DNA of 64,000 nt. Source: an uncultured Clostridia bacterium (lineage in GTDB: Bacteria; Bacillota; Clostridia; Oscillospirales; Acutalibacteraceae). The notes under the pieces were generated by a model. The model saw only the letters and a program-made list of their open reading frames with translations, searched no databases and was not told the DNA's origin. Made by a program: the position numbers and the translations under genes. This document shows, in pieces, positions 34,148 to 43,357 of this stretch (position 1 is its first letter; every line of letters begins with the position of its first letter). Location of the stretch: contig CALHND010000005.1 of assembly GCA_938034875.1 (NCBI GenBank), positions 227,484 through 291,483 of the forward strand. The letters run 5' to 3'.

Positions 34148-34776
34148 AATGAATAAACCTCCTTTTGGGAAGCCACAGCATTACGAAGGGCAATTTTACG
34201 TTTGGATATTTTTGAACGCACCACGGCACTAACCTGTTGGTCTGCCATGTAAATCGATATTTTCTTAATATTTTCCTGTGTTTCAGGAATTTTAACCTTT
34301 TCAAACAGGTTGACTCTTTGTGAAGTTGCAAGTAGCTCGGCCTCCAAAAGTCTGACCTGCTCATCTAACACTTCTGCCTCTAAATCAAGTGACATTGCCT
34401 TTTCCATATGGTTTGCGGCTATATCCACCCAAAGAGGCGTTTCGTACAGATCATAGTCTCCTCTGGAAAAATCCGCCCCCTCATATATAGGAATATCAAC
34501 ACCTGCAATATTTCCTTTTCCTTTACGAATATTGCTTACTGTTATTATTCCTTCGGGGAAAGCATCCTTTTCGCTAAAAACAGCAATCCAATCTTTAAAG
34601 CCATTTTCAAGCTCTTCTCTTTCTTTTCTTGCTGCATTCGCCTTAGCTTTTATCGTGCGGATTTCTGCAAGGAGTTGCTGCTTTTTCAGTGTCAGAGTAG
34701 GCAAATATCTGCTGTACATTTTGAGTGCGTCTTTTTGTACCTTTAACTCGTTTTTAGTTAGCTTGATTTTTGCCAA
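34144..34776 (-). CDS. ntpD: V-type ATPase subunit D (central stalk)
   Basis: A 210-residue mostly helical protein. The N-terminal KIKLTKNELKVQKDALKMYSRYLPTLTLKK-type helix and the C-terminal RVNLFEKVKIPETQENIKKI helix are the two arms of the D coiled coil that rotates inside the A3B3 head. Start preceded by a purine-rich site; 14 bases after subunit B. No partner subunit F gene is present in this operon. Confidence 0.92.
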   Translation of the reverse strand: MAKIKLTKNELKVQKDALKMYSRYLPTLTLKKQQLLAEIRTIKAKANAARKEREELENGFKDWIAVFSEKDAFPEGIITVSNIRKGKGNIAGVDIPIYEGADFSRGDYDLYETPLWVDIAANHMEKAMSLDLEAEVLDEQVRLLEAELLATSQRVNLFEKVKIPETQENIKKISIYMADQQVSAVVRSKISKRKIALRNAVASQKEVYSL

Positions 34777-34790
34777 AACTACAGCACCCC

Positions 34791-36092
34791 CTAACTTTTA
34801 GGCCAAAATTCATCAGTAAGGTCTGATTTAATTCCGGTTTCATCTTTCTGGAAGCAATCGGCTAAAATCTCCCAGCCTAAATCAAGTGCCCCTTCAAGCG
34901 GCAAATTAACCGACAGAGCCATTAGCTTGTTTTCAAAAAGCTCGCCGTATTTCAGCAGCTTCTCATCCCAACGGCTCATTGAAAATCCCATATTCTTCTT
35001 TTCAAGTGTTTCCTTATAGGAAGAATACATACGGATCATTGCATCCATTAGTGCACGATGGTCTTTTCTTGTTTTTCCGTTTACGTTTTGCTTAAGTCGT
35101 GAAAGAGAACCAAAAGGTTCAATTCGGCCGCCTTTAAGATAATACTGACCCTCTGTAATATAGCCGGTATTATCGGGGACGGGATGTGTTACGTCATCGC
35201 CCGGCATAGTAGTAACCGCCAAAACGGTAACCGATCCCGAATTTGCAAAGTCAACCGCCTTTTCATAACGGGCAGCAAGCTGAGAATAAAGGTCGCCTGG
35301 ATATCCGCGATTAGAAGGAACCTGCTCCTGAGTAATAGCGATTTCTTTCATAGCATCGGCAAAGTTGGTCATATCGGTAAGAAGTACCAATACATCTTTA
35401 TTTTGCAGAGCAAACTGCTCTGCCACAGCCAATGCCATATCCGGAATCATCATACATTCAACGATCGGGTCGGATGCAGTATGAATAAACATAACAGTTT
35501 TACTTAGTGCTCCGCCTTTTGAAAGCTCATCCTTAAAATACAGGAAATCGTCATATTTAAGTCCCATTCCGCCAAGCACGATTACATCGGCTTCTGCCTG
35601 CATTGCAATACGGGCAAGAAGCTGGTTATATGGTTCTCCCGAAATTGAGAAAATGGGCAATTTTTGAGAAACAACCAATGTATTGAACATATCGATCATA
35701 GGAATGTTGGTTCTCATCATACGATTGGCCAGAATACGTTTTGTTGGATTAACAGAAGGTCCGCCAATAGTCTTCATATTTTCCGTAAGAGCAGGGCCTT
35801 TATCTCTCGGCTCGCCTGAACCGTTAAATATGCGTCCCAATAAATCCTCGCTAAATGACACTCTCATTTCGTGTCCCAAAAAGCGTACCTCATCCCCTGT
35901 GGAAACACCTTGACCACCGGCAAACACCTGAAGGGATACAATATCTCCCTCAATTTTATTTACCTGTGCCAACGATTTGCCAAAACGGGTATGGATTTGT
36001 GCCAATTCCTTATATTGAACGCCGTTTGCTCTTACAGTGATAACATTGCCGGTGATAGATTCTATTCGGTTATAAACTTTATTCATTATCAT
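34791..36092 (-). CDS. ntpB: V-type ATPase subunit B (regulatory)
   Basis: A 433-residue non-catalytic nucleotide-binding subunit. The beta-barrel lies at ~1-75, then GRIFNGSGEPRDKGP, FSISGEPYNQLLARIA in place of a P-loop, and LLTDMTNFADAMKEIA with QEQVPSNRGYPGDLYSQLA. The start ATG overlaps the subunit A stop (ATGA); a second ATG two codons later is possible. Confidence 0.95.
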   Translation of the reverse strand: MIMNKVYNRIESITGNVITVRANGVQYKELAQIHTRFGKSLAQVNKIEGDIVSLQVFAGGQGVSTGDEVRFLGHEMRVSFSEDLLGRIFNGSGEPRDKGPALTENMKTIGGPSVNPTKRILANRMMRTNIPMIDMFNTLVVSQKLPIFSISGEPYNQLLARIAMQAEADVIVLGGMGLKYDDFLYFKDELSKGGALSKTVMFIHTASDPIVECMMIPDMALAVAEQFALQNKDVLVLLTDMTNFADAMKEIAITQEQVPSNRGYPGDLYSQLAARYEKAVDFANSGSVTVLAVTTMPGDDVTHPVPDNTGYITEGQYYLKGGRIEPFGSLSRLKQNVNGKTRKDHRALMDAMIRMYSSYKETLEKKNMGFSMSRWDEKLLKYGELFENKLMALSVNLPLEGALDLGWEILADCFQKDETGIKSDLTDEFWPKS

Positions 36093-37858
36093 TCACCGTC
36101 CTTTAACAAGTTTTCTGCCTTTGCGCCTAATTTACCGCTGCCCTTATAATACAGATCATCAATTTCAGACTCTGCCTTATTAAAAGCATCACTCTCAAAC
36201 TCGGTATAATTCCAGTCAATAAATTTTTGGCGCATACGGTTAAAGAAGCTCCGTGCATCATCTTTACTTTCTAATGCATAATCGCTGCCTAAAACATATA
36301 TGAGTTTATCGGTAACATAACGCTGACGTAAAGTGCCGCAGTTAGCATCGATTAGATCAAAAGAATTTTGCTGCAAATAAACTGCGTCAAGCATTTCGGA
36401 TTTTAAATAGGTAATATAATCAGAAAGCGTTGTACCTTCTTCACCAACAACCTTCATCATTGAACCGATTTCGTCGCCGTGATAAAGGATGCTTTTGCAA
36501 AATTCTGATTTTTTGCTGTCGATAACGCTTTTATACTTTGACCAAGAAATAAGAGGATCGATAGCAGGATACTTTCTTGCATCGGAGCGCTCACGGGAAA
36601 GACCGTGGAAAGCGCCAACAACCTTTAATGTTGCCTGTGTTACAGGTTCTTCAAAGTTTCCGCCTGCAGGGGAAACAGTGCCGCCAATGGTAACCGAACC
36701 GGTGCTTCCATCGGGCAAACGTACATAACCGGCTCTTTCATAAAATGCCGCAATGTAGGATTCCAAATATGCAGGGAAAGCTTCTTCACCCGGGATTTCT
36801 TCAAGTCTGCCGGACATTTCACGCAGAGCCTGTGCCCAACGGGATGTTGAATCTGCCAACATTAAAACATTCAGACCCATTTGACGGTAATATTCAGCAA
36901 GTGTTACCGATGTGTAAACTGATGCTTCACGGGAAGCAACCGGCATAGAGGAGGTGTTGCATATAATAATGGTGCGCTCCATAAGAGAGCGACCTGTTTT
37001 AGGATCTATCAGTTCGGGAAACTCAGTTAATGTTTCTACGACCTCACCCGCACGTTCACCGCAAGCGGCGATAATTACAATATCTACATCTGCATATTTT
37101 GAGGTGGTGTGCTGTAATACGGTTTTACCTGCACCAAACGGTCCCGGAATACAATAGGTACCGCCCCTTGCTACGGGGAAAAACGAGTCGATAAGACGGA
37201 CCTTTGTTTCCATTGTTTCAACGGGTGCTAATCTTTCGCTGTAACACTTTATTGCGCGTTTAACCGGCCATTTGAAAGACATTGTAACGGTAATCTCTCG
37301 GCCGCGTTCGTCTAATATGACTGCAATGGTTTCCTTTACCGTATATTCTCCTTTTGCTGCAATCGATTTTACTGTGTAATTTCCAAACAGATAAAAGGGT
37401 ATAAAAATCTTATGTGTAAACGGGCCTTCGGGAACTGTTCCGATATATTCTCCTGCACGAACAACATCGCCGACATTAGCAGTAGGTGTGAACTCCCACT
37501 TTTTCTCGGCGTTAAGTCCGTCGGCATAAATTCCGCGCTCTAAAAACCAACCCGCTTGTTCAGCCAAAATAGGAAGTGGATTTTGAAGCCCGTCATATAT
37601 TTGGCCAAGCAAACCTGGGCCAAGATCTGCGGACAACATATCTCCCGTAAATTCGACTTGATCTCCGCATTTAATGCCATCGGTCATTTCATAAACCTGT
37701 ATTTGTGCAATATTGCCTCTTATGCGAATAACCTCGCTTTTAAGCGCAGCATCGCCAACCTTAACAAAGCAGATCTCATTCATGGAAACATTGCCGTCAA
37801 ACTCAACCGACACCAAGTTTCCATTTATGCTTACTACCTTTCCTGTATTTTCGGTCAT
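36089..37858 (-). CDS. ntpA: V-type ATPase subunit A (catalytic)
   Basis: A 589-residue catalytic subunit. The Walker A loop GPFGAGKTVLQH is near residue 235, the A-specific non-homologous insert lies before it (~100-190), and LADSTSRWAQALREMSGRLEEIPGEEAFPAYL is intact (Walker B-region and catalytic loop). VTIGGTVSPAGGNFEEPVTQ is also conserved. It hydrolyses or makes ATP at the A/B interface. It starts four bases inside the DUF2764 gene. Confidence 0.97.
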   Translation of the reverse strand: MTENTGKVVSINGNLVSVEFDGNVSMNEICFVKVGDAALKSEVIRIRGNIAQIQVYEMTDGIKCGDQVEFTGDMLSADLGPGLLGQIYDGLQNPLPILAEQAGWFLERGIYADGLNAEKKWEFTPTANVGDVVRAGEYIGTVPEGPFTHKIFIPFYLFGNYTVKSIAAKGEYTVKETIAVILDERGREITVTMSFKWPVKRAIKCYSERLAPVETMETKVRLIDSFFPVARGGTYCIPGPFGAGKTVLQHTTSKYADVDIVIIAACGERAGEVVETLTEFPELIDPKTGRSLMERTIIICNTSSMPVASREASVYTSVTLAEYYRQMGLNVLMLADSTSRWAQALREMSGRLEEIPGEEAFPAYLESYIAAFYERAGYVRLPDGSTGSVTIGGTVSPAGGNFEEPVTQATLKVVGAFHGLSRERSDARKYPAIDPLISWSKYKSVIDSKKSEFCKSILYHGDEIGSMMKVVGEEGTTLSDYITYLKSEMLDAVYLQQNSFDLIDANCGTLRQRYVTDKLIYVLGSDYALESKDDARSFFNRMRQKFIDWNYTEFESDAFNKAESEIDDLYYKGSGKLGAKAENLLKDGE

Positions 37859-38412
37859 TGTATTGCCTCCAACTCATCTCCATGTAAAATGGAGTTGTAA
37901 ATATTTCGATAAACTTCTTCTCCTATTTGTGTGTCAAACTGTCTTATGCGGAGAATCAGCTTCAATTTAAGTGCATAATAAAAGATGTAATCCTCTGAAA
38001 AACTATCAATTGGTCTCAGTGATTCTAAAATTTCCAAACGGTAGCGATTAAGATATTTTTCTGCTTCCATCGGATTTTCCATCTCAGTAGCGGTGCTTGC
38101 CGCCTTAATATATTCCAAAGGCAAAGTCTTGTTTTTGGTATCAAACGGCTTTTTCATTTTCTCTGCACGAACTTTACCCAAAGCAAACCGCAAATTCCGC
38201 TCGCTTTCATTCCAAGCATCGATTAAAGCAGAATCCGAGCTCTCACAATTCTTTGGCGGAAAAAGAGTCAGGTTTTTTATTTGGTTCTGTGCTTTTTTTG
38301 CTAAAAAACGATTACACAGTTCTGTAAATCGCTCTTCGGTAATTAAAAGCGGTGAGTTTTCACTTATTCCATCCAAAGACGGCAGCTGTGAAATTAAATA
38401 ATATTCTGCCAT
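37855..38412 (-). CDS. DUF2764 protein of V-ATPase operon
   Basis: A 185-residue soluble helical protein opening AEYYLISQLPSLDG, the usual start of DUF2764 proteins found between subunits E and A in V-ATPase operons of spirochaetes and Bacteroidetes. Its position and size suggest it replaces a stalk component such as subunit C, which is absent here; this is inference. It overlaps ntpA by four bases and follows ntpE by five. Confidence 0.8.
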   Translation of the reverse strand: MAEYYLISQLPSLDGISENSPLLITEERFTELCNRFLAKKAQNQIKNLTLFPPKNCESSDSALIDAWNESERNLRFALGKVRAEKMKKPFDTKNKTLPLEYIKAASTATEMENPMEAEKYLNRYRLEILESLRPIDSFSEDYIFYYALKLKLILRIRQFDTQIGEEVYRNIYNSILHGDELEAIQ

Positions 38413-38417
38413 AATGC

Positions 38418-39023
38418 TTACGCCTCTTTCAAAAGTTCGGTAACTTTAGGGCTAAGATAATTTGAAAGCATATCGACAACCGCCTCGGCTGAATAATCAT
38501 AATAGGCACTGCCGTTATTTACAGCAATACGGAATCCACCGTCAAAATTATCGTTTGGTTTCAAGGTGATATTATTTAACATTTTTTGTTTAAGAGCGGC
38601 AAGTAAGGTATCTTTTAACTTGTCCAAATCCTCACTGTTCAAAATCACGGCGATATCCTCGGCATCGGGATTATTTGCCCAACTCTCCACAACATTAATT
38701 ATTAGTTGTGAAAGTGTTTCTGGTGAATATGCGGCAACAACATTTTCGCCAATGATAGCCTTGAGTTCTCTTGTTACACTTTCTCTGAAAGATATAAGTA
38801 GATTTCTTCCCGCCTGGCGAATAGCATCCTCGCTTGATTTCGTCATTCGTTCATTTTCGGATTTCGCATTAGCCAAAATCTGATCCGCTTGTGTCTGCGC
38901 ATCAGCAATGATTTTTTCAGCTTCTGCCTTTGCTGCATCTAGTATGGTCTTTGCTTCTGTTTCAGCAGCTGCCACACCATCTTTTTTGATCTGTTCAATA
39001 AGCTCTTGGAGTTGAATTTCCAT
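38418..39023 (-). CDS. ntpE: V-type ATPase subunit E (peripheral stalk)
   Basis: A 201-residue protein with a long N-terminal coiled coil (residues ~1-80, rich in Ala, Glu and Lys) and a globular C-terminal half, as in the peripheral stalk subunit E. AAAGGAGATAGC precedes the ATG. First gene of the operon. No separate subunit G/H gene is present. Confidence 0.88.
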   Translation of the reverse strand: MEIQLQELIEQIKKDGVAAAETEAKTILDAAKAEAEKIIADAQTQADQILANAKSENERMTKSSEDAIRQAGRNLLISFRESVTRELKAIIGENVVAAYSPETLSQLIINVVESWANNPDAEDIAVILNSEDLDKLKDTLLAALKQKMLNNITLKPNDNFDGGFRIAVNNGSAYYDYSAEAVVDMLSNYLSPKVTELLKEA

Positions 39024-39061
39024 AATGCTATCTCCTTTTTTTAATCTAATTTACTTGCTAT

Positions 39062-39109
39062 AAAAAAGCATAAGGGAGCCAGCGCCCTCTGCAGTCAGCT
39101 AGTTCCCTT
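39062..39109 (-). promoter_or_regulatory. V-ATPase leader hairpin, candidate Na+-I (DUF1646-type) riboswitch
   Basis: On the minus strand AAGGGAACTAGC (from 39109) pairs with GCTGGCTCCCTT (to 39072), enclosing an internal GACTGCAGAGGGC loop, and is followed after four bases by six T. The compact asymmetric stem in front of a sodium-type V-ATPase matches the known context of Na+-I riboswitches. The class call is from memory of context and shape, not from an alignment. Confidence 0.45.
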
Positions 39110-39140
39110 AAATATTATTATAACTATTTTTTACAGATCT

Positions 39141-39169
39141 ATTATACCACGCTTTTATTTTTCCGTCAA
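39141..39169 (-). promoter_or_regulatory. Sigma-A promoter for V-ATPase operon
   Basis: On the minus strand TTGACG (39169-39164), a 17-base spacer and TATAAT (39146-39141). Confidence 0.85.
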
Positions 39170-39325
39170 GATATTAAGAAGTAAAGGCATAAAATGCTAT
39201 TCATAAAAAGTGATCTTATTCGTTGCATTTTTCTTTATCTGCTGCGCCACAAAGTTGCTTTCGTATTATTGACAAATTTTCATTTTAATATCAATAAACT
39301 ACAAACATTAGTGGAATGCACCAAT

Positions 39326-39367
39326 AAAAAAATACCGAAAAAAACCTTTATAGTTCTTGTCGGTATT
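39326..39367 (-). terminator. Terminator after gpmI (minus strand)
   Basis: AATACCGA (39367-39360 on minus) pairs with TCGGTATT (39338-39331), followed by T-rich sequence. The rest of 39170-39482 holds no supportable gene. Confidence 0.6.
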
Positions 39368-39482
39368 CATATTTTGTTTTGCTTTCGCCGCGCCCAATAA
39401 AAAGTGTATTTTGATAATTTTCAATTCACAATCTTATGGAGCGGTGGCAACAGAGACGCTTTTTTTGCTTTATATCTGCTAA

Positions 39483-41018
39483 TTAATCGATGATAATGGA
39501 TTCTCCGTCCATTTCCTTCGGCTTTTCCATGCCCATTATTTTAAGCATGGTCGGTGCTATATCGCAAAGTCTGCCGCCCTCACGGAGCTTGCAGTCCATA
39601 CCGACTACGGTGAATGGAACGGGGTTTGTTGTATGTGCGGTAAATGCTGTGCCATCGGTGTCATACATACGATCGGCGTTACCATGGTCGGCTGTAAGGA
39701 GCATTACGCCTCCCATTTTAACTGTCGCCTCAGCAACTCTGCCTACGCAGGCGTCAACAGTCTCTACAGCCTTTACAGCGGCATCAAACACTCCGGTATG
39801 TCCAACCATGTCGCAGTTTGCAAAGTTAAGAATAACAACATCATATTTGCCGGTTTCAATAGCTTCGCAAACCTTATCACAAACAGGCACTGCGCTCATT
39901 TCAGGCTGCATATCATATGTTGCAACCTTTGGTGAGTTGACAAGTATTCTGTCCTCGCCGTCAAACTGGGTTTCCTTACCGCCGTTAAAGAAGAATGTTA
40001 CATGAGCGTACTTCTCGGTTTCGGCAATACGAAGCTGAGTCTTGCCGTTATTTGCAAGATATTCACCCATTGTATTATTAAGTGACTGCGGCTTAAATGC
40101 AACCTCAACATTAGGCATAGTTGCATCGTATTGGGTCATGCAGACATAGAAAACATCCTGTCTGCCGCCTTTACGTTCAAATCCGTCAAAGTTCGGATCT
40201 ACAAATGTGCGTGTAATTTCTCTGGCACGGTCAGGGCGGAAATTAAAGAATATTACGCTGTCGCCGCTTGCAATTCTCTTTGTGCCATCAACAACGGTAG
40301 GAAGAACAAATTCATCTGTAAGGAATTTGCCGTCCTCGTCCTTAACGGTGTATGATTTGCGAACTGCCGCTGCAGCATCGTCAGTATGCTCGCCTTCGCC
40401 ATAAACAAGTGCAGCGTAAGCCTTGCCTACTCTGTCCCAACGATTATCGCGATCCATACCGTAGAATCGACCCATTACGGTTGCAATTTTGCCGACACCG
40501 ATTTCCTTTAGCTTTTTGTTGCAGTTGTCGATGAAATGAGCTGCAGAGGCAGGAGGAACATCGCGTCCGTCAAGCAAAGCATGAATGTAAATTTCAGTAA
40601 CACCGGCGCGCTTTGCCATTTCAACCAAGCCGTAAAGGTGGTCAATGTGGCTGTGTACGCCGCCGTCAGACAGCAAGCCCATCAAGTGAAGTGCACTGCC
40701 GTTTTTCTTGCAGTTTTGGATAGCGTTCATGAACGCCTCGTTTTTATCAAGCTCGCCATCTCTGACAGCCTTGGTGATGCGAGTAAGCTCCTGATAAACA
40801 ACACGACCTGCACCTATGTTGGTGTGTCCTACTTCGCTGTTTCCCATCTGTCCGTCGGGAAGTCCCACATCCATGCCTGACGCACCGATTTGAGTCGATG
40901 GGTTTTCAGCAAAAATTTTATCCAGTTGGGGTGTAGAAGCGGATTCTATTGCGTTTCCCATTACTCCGGGGTTAATGCCGAATCCATCCATTATAGTTAA
41001 AACCAATGGTTTTTTCAT
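39483..41018 (-). CDS. gpmI: 2,3-bisphosphoglycerate-independent phosphoglycerate mutase
   Basis: A 511-residue metalloenzyme of the alkaline phosphatase superfamily interconverting 3- and 2-phosphoglycerate. LTIMDGFGINPG holds the first metal Asp, QMGNSEVGHTNIGAGR the phosphoserine nucleophile (near 64), and LLTADHGNADRM the second metal site. Length is normal. Last gene of the pgk-tpiA-gpmI operon. Confidence 0.98.
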   Translation of the reverse strand: MKKPLVLTIMDGFGINPGVMGNAIESASTPQLDKIFAENPSTQIGASGMDVGLPDGQMGNSEVGHTNIGAGRVVYQELTRITKAVRDGELDKNEAFMNAIQNCKKNGSALHLMGLLSDGGVHSHIDHLYGLVEMAKRAGVTEIYIHALLDGRDVPPASAAHFIDNCNKKLKEIGVGKIATVMGRFYGMDRDNRWDRVGKAYAALVYGEGEHTDDAAAAVRKSYTVKDEDGKFLTDEFVLPTVVDGTKRIASGDSVIFFNFRPDRAREITRTFVDPNFDGFERKGGRQDVFYVCMTQYDATMPNVEVAFKPQSLNNTMGEYLANNGKTQLRIAETEKYAHVTFFFNGGKETQFDGEDRILVNSPKVATYDMQPEMSAVPVCDKVCEAIETGKYDVVILNFANCDMVGHTGVFDAAVKAVETVDACVGRVAEATVKMGGVMLLTADHGNADRMYDTDGTAFTAHTTNPVPFTVVGMDCKLREGGRLCDIAPTMLKIMGMEKPKEMDGESIIID

Positions 41019-41070
41019 TCTGCTCAGTCCTTACAATATCCTTATTTTGGATTGCTTTTTTTGTGACTTA

Positions 41071-41838
41071 TTATTTGCTTGCAGCCTTTACAATTACAGA
41101 GAAATCCTCTGCTTTAAGTGATGCACCGCCGATAAGTCCGCCGTCAACGTTGGTCTTTGCAACCAGCTCGTCAGCATTGCTGGCATTCATGGAGCCACCG
41201 TACTGAATGGTCATTGCTTCTGCAGCAGCTGTGTCATAAATTTCTGCAACTGTGTTGCGGATAACAGCACAAACCTCTTCAGCCTGCTCAGAAGTAGCGG
41301 TTTTACCTGTTCCGATTGCCCAAACCGGCTCGTAAGCAATGATTATGTTTGCAAGCTGCTCTTTTGAAATGCCGCCCAGTGCAATTTTAACCTGCATAGA
41401 AACAAGCTCGGATGTTATGCCTTGCTCGCGCTGTTCAAGTGTTTCGCCAACGCAAACGATAGCGGTAAGTCCGGCATTTATAGCAGCAACGGTGCGCTTA
41501 TTAACAGTAATATCGGTCTCGCCAAAATACTGACGGCGCTCGCTGTGACCGGTGATAACATATTTTACGCCCATAGCGGTCAGCATATCAGCGCTGATTT
41601 CGCCTGTGTATGCGCCCGATTTTTCCCAGTGGCAGTTTTCAGCACCAATTTCGATGTTTGATCCTTTTGCAGCTTCAAGTGCAGCGTGGATGTCAACATA
41701 CGGAACGCAAAGAACGACCGAGCAATCAGCGTCAGCTACAAGCGGCTTCATTGCATTAATAATTTCAGTGGTCTCTGCTGGGGTTTTGTTCATTTTCCAG
41801 TTTCCGGCAATAACTGCCTTGCGTACAGCTTTATTCAT
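41071..41838 (-). CDS. tpiA: Triosephosphate isomerase
   Basis: A 255-residue TIM. NWKMN (Lys near 13), YVITGHSERR (catalytic His near 97) and AYEPVWAIGTGKTAT (catalytic Glu near 170 and the flexible loop) are all present. The ATG at 41838 is nine bases after AAGGAG; a longer start at 41856 would place the ribosome site inside the gene. Confidence 0.98.
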   Translation of the reverse strand: MNKAVRKAVIAGNWKMNKTPAETTEIINAMKPLVADADCSVVLCVPYVDIHAALEAAKGSNIEIGAENCHWEKSGAYTGEISADMLTAMGVKYVITGHSERRQYFGETDITVNKRTVAAINAGLTAIVCVGETLEQREQGITSELVSMQVKIALGGISKEQLANIIIAYEPVWAIGTGKTATSEQAEEVCAVIRNTVAEIYDTAAAEAMTIQYGGSMNASNADELVAKTNVDGGLIGGASLKAEDFSVIVKAASK

Positions 41839-41901
41839 AGTTCTTAACTCCTTCATATTATGAAAGCATACCGCATAGGGTATGCTTTCTTTGATTTAAT
41901 A

Positions 41902-43116
41902 TTAGTTCTTGTCGTCCATTGCAGCAATACCGGGCAGTTCTTTACCCTCAAGGAACTCGAGAGATGCGCCGCCGCCGGTGGAGATGTGAGACATCTTATC
42001 ACCGTAGCCGAGATTGTTAACTGCTGCAGCAGAGTCGCCGCCGCCAATAATGGTAACAGCGTCGGTTTCAGCCAGAGCCTTTGCAACCGACTCGGTGCCG
42101 TTTGCAAGGCAGGGGTTTTCGCTTACGCCCATAGGACCGTTCCAAACAACAGTTTTAGCTGATTTAACAGCTTCTGCAAATATTTCAGCGGTCTTAGGTC
42201 CGATATCAAGTCCCATCCAATCATCGTCGATGTTATCAGAGGGGAATACTTTTGTTTCAATCGGAGCGTCGATCGGATCGGGGAAATTCTTTGTAGCAAC
42301 ATTGTCTACCGGTAAAAGAAGCTCAACACCCTTTTCCTTAGCTATTTTCAGCATTTCAGCACAGTAGTCAAGCTTCTCGTTATCAACAAGAGACTGACCA
42401 ACTCTGTGTCCCTGAGCCTTTAAGAAAGTGTATGACATGCCTCCGCCGATGATAAGTGTATCAGCTTTGTTGAGAAGGTTTTCGATAACGGACAGCTTGT
42501 CAGCAACCTTTGCACCGCCAAGAATGCATACAAACGGACGCTCGGGATTATTAACAGCGTCGCCAAGGAACTTAAGCTCTTTGCCAATAAGGTAGCCAAC
42601 AGCAGCTTCGTCAACATAGTCAACTACGCCAACTGTTGAGCAGTGTGCGCGGTGAGCTGCGCCGAAAGCGTCATTTACAAATACATCTGCAAGAGAGCCA
42701 AGCTCTTCGCTGAATGTAGCAACATTTTTTGTTTCCTCTGCGCGATAGCGTGTGTTCTGAAGAAGAACTACATCGCCGTCATTCATAGCGGCAACTGCAG
42801 CCTTTGCATTTTCGCCGACTACATTGTCGTCAGCAGCAAAAACTACTTCCTGTCCGAGCAGCTCGGATAGGCGCTTTGCAACAGGTGCAAGTGAAAGCTC
42901 TGGCTTTGGCTCACCCTTCGGCTTGCCAAGGTGAGAACAAAGTATAACTTTTGCTCCGTCGCCGATAAGTTTTTTAATAGTCGGCAGTGCGGCAACAATT
43001 CTGTTTTCGTCGGTAATTACGCCCGCTTTAAGCGGAACGTTAAAATCACAGCGAACGAGAACGCGTTTGCCCTTAACTTTGAGGTCATCTACAGTTTTCT
43101 TGTTGGTAGCTGTCAT
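41902..43116 (-). CDS. pgk: Phosphoglycerate kinase
   Basis: A 404-residue PGK making ATP from 1,3-bisphosphoglycerate. RCDFNVPLKAG binds substrate near residue 22, VFVNDAFGAAHRAHCS is the conserved hinge segment, and the C-terminal GGGDSAAAVNNLGYGDKMSHISTGGGASLE closes the nucleotide site. AAGGAAGGG precedes the ATG. First gene of the glycolytic operon; the usual gapA partner is not in this window. Confidence 0.98.
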   Translation of the reverse strand: MTATNKKTVDDLKVKGKRVLVRCDFNVPLKAGVITDENRIVAALPTIKKLIGDGAKVILCSHLGKPKGEPKPELSLAPVAKRLSELLGQEVVFAADDNVVGENAKAAVAAMNDGDVVLLQNTRYRAEETKNVATFSEELGSLADVFVNDAFGAAHRAHCSTVGVVDYVDEAAVGYLIGKELKFLGDAVNNPERPFVCILGGAKVADKLSVIENLLNKADTLIIGGGMSYTFLKAQGHRVGQSLVDNEKLDYCAEMLKIAKEKGVELLLPVDNVATKNFPDPIDAPIETKVFPSDNIDDDWMGLDIGPKTAEIFAEAVKSAKTVVWNGPMGVSENPCLANGTESVAKALAETDAVTIIGGGDSAAAVNNLGYGDKMSHISTGGGASLEFLEGKELPGIAAMDDKN

Positions 43117-43184
43117 TGATTTTACCCTTCCTTTTTATATCATATAATTTAAAGCATTTAATCGCGCCATTCGGCACATCTCAT

Positions 43185-43213
43185 ATTTTACCCTAAAATG
43201 CAAGTATTTGCAA
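43185..43213 (-). promoter_or_regulatory. Promoter for pgk-tpiA-gpmI
   Basis: On the minus strand TTGCAA (43213-43208), a 17-base spacer and TAAAAT (43190-43185). Confidence 0.65.
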
Positions 43214-43317
43214 GAGTAAAGAGCATTTCGGGTGAAAAATTTAACAATCTTACAAAAAGCGGCTCTCATGCTACTTTATAAAGATTATTTTTAACAAAAA
43301 GCTCAAAAAAATGCATA

Positions 43318-43349
43318 AAAAAACAGAGTCTAACTGACTCCGTTTTTTT
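43318..43349 (-). terminator. Terminator after zinc-ribbon protein gene
   Basis: A stem of AACAGAGTC with GACTCCGTT around TAACT, flanked by A-runs and T-runs so that it can act in both directions; it lies just past the stop of the minus-strand gene. Confidence 0.8.
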
Positions 43350-43357
43350 AGCTATAT

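Noticed and set aside
39194..39400. 68-codon open frame between gpmI and V-ATPase promoters
   Set aside because: No ribosome site, spans the gpmI terminator, and the composition is that of AT-rich noncoding DNA.
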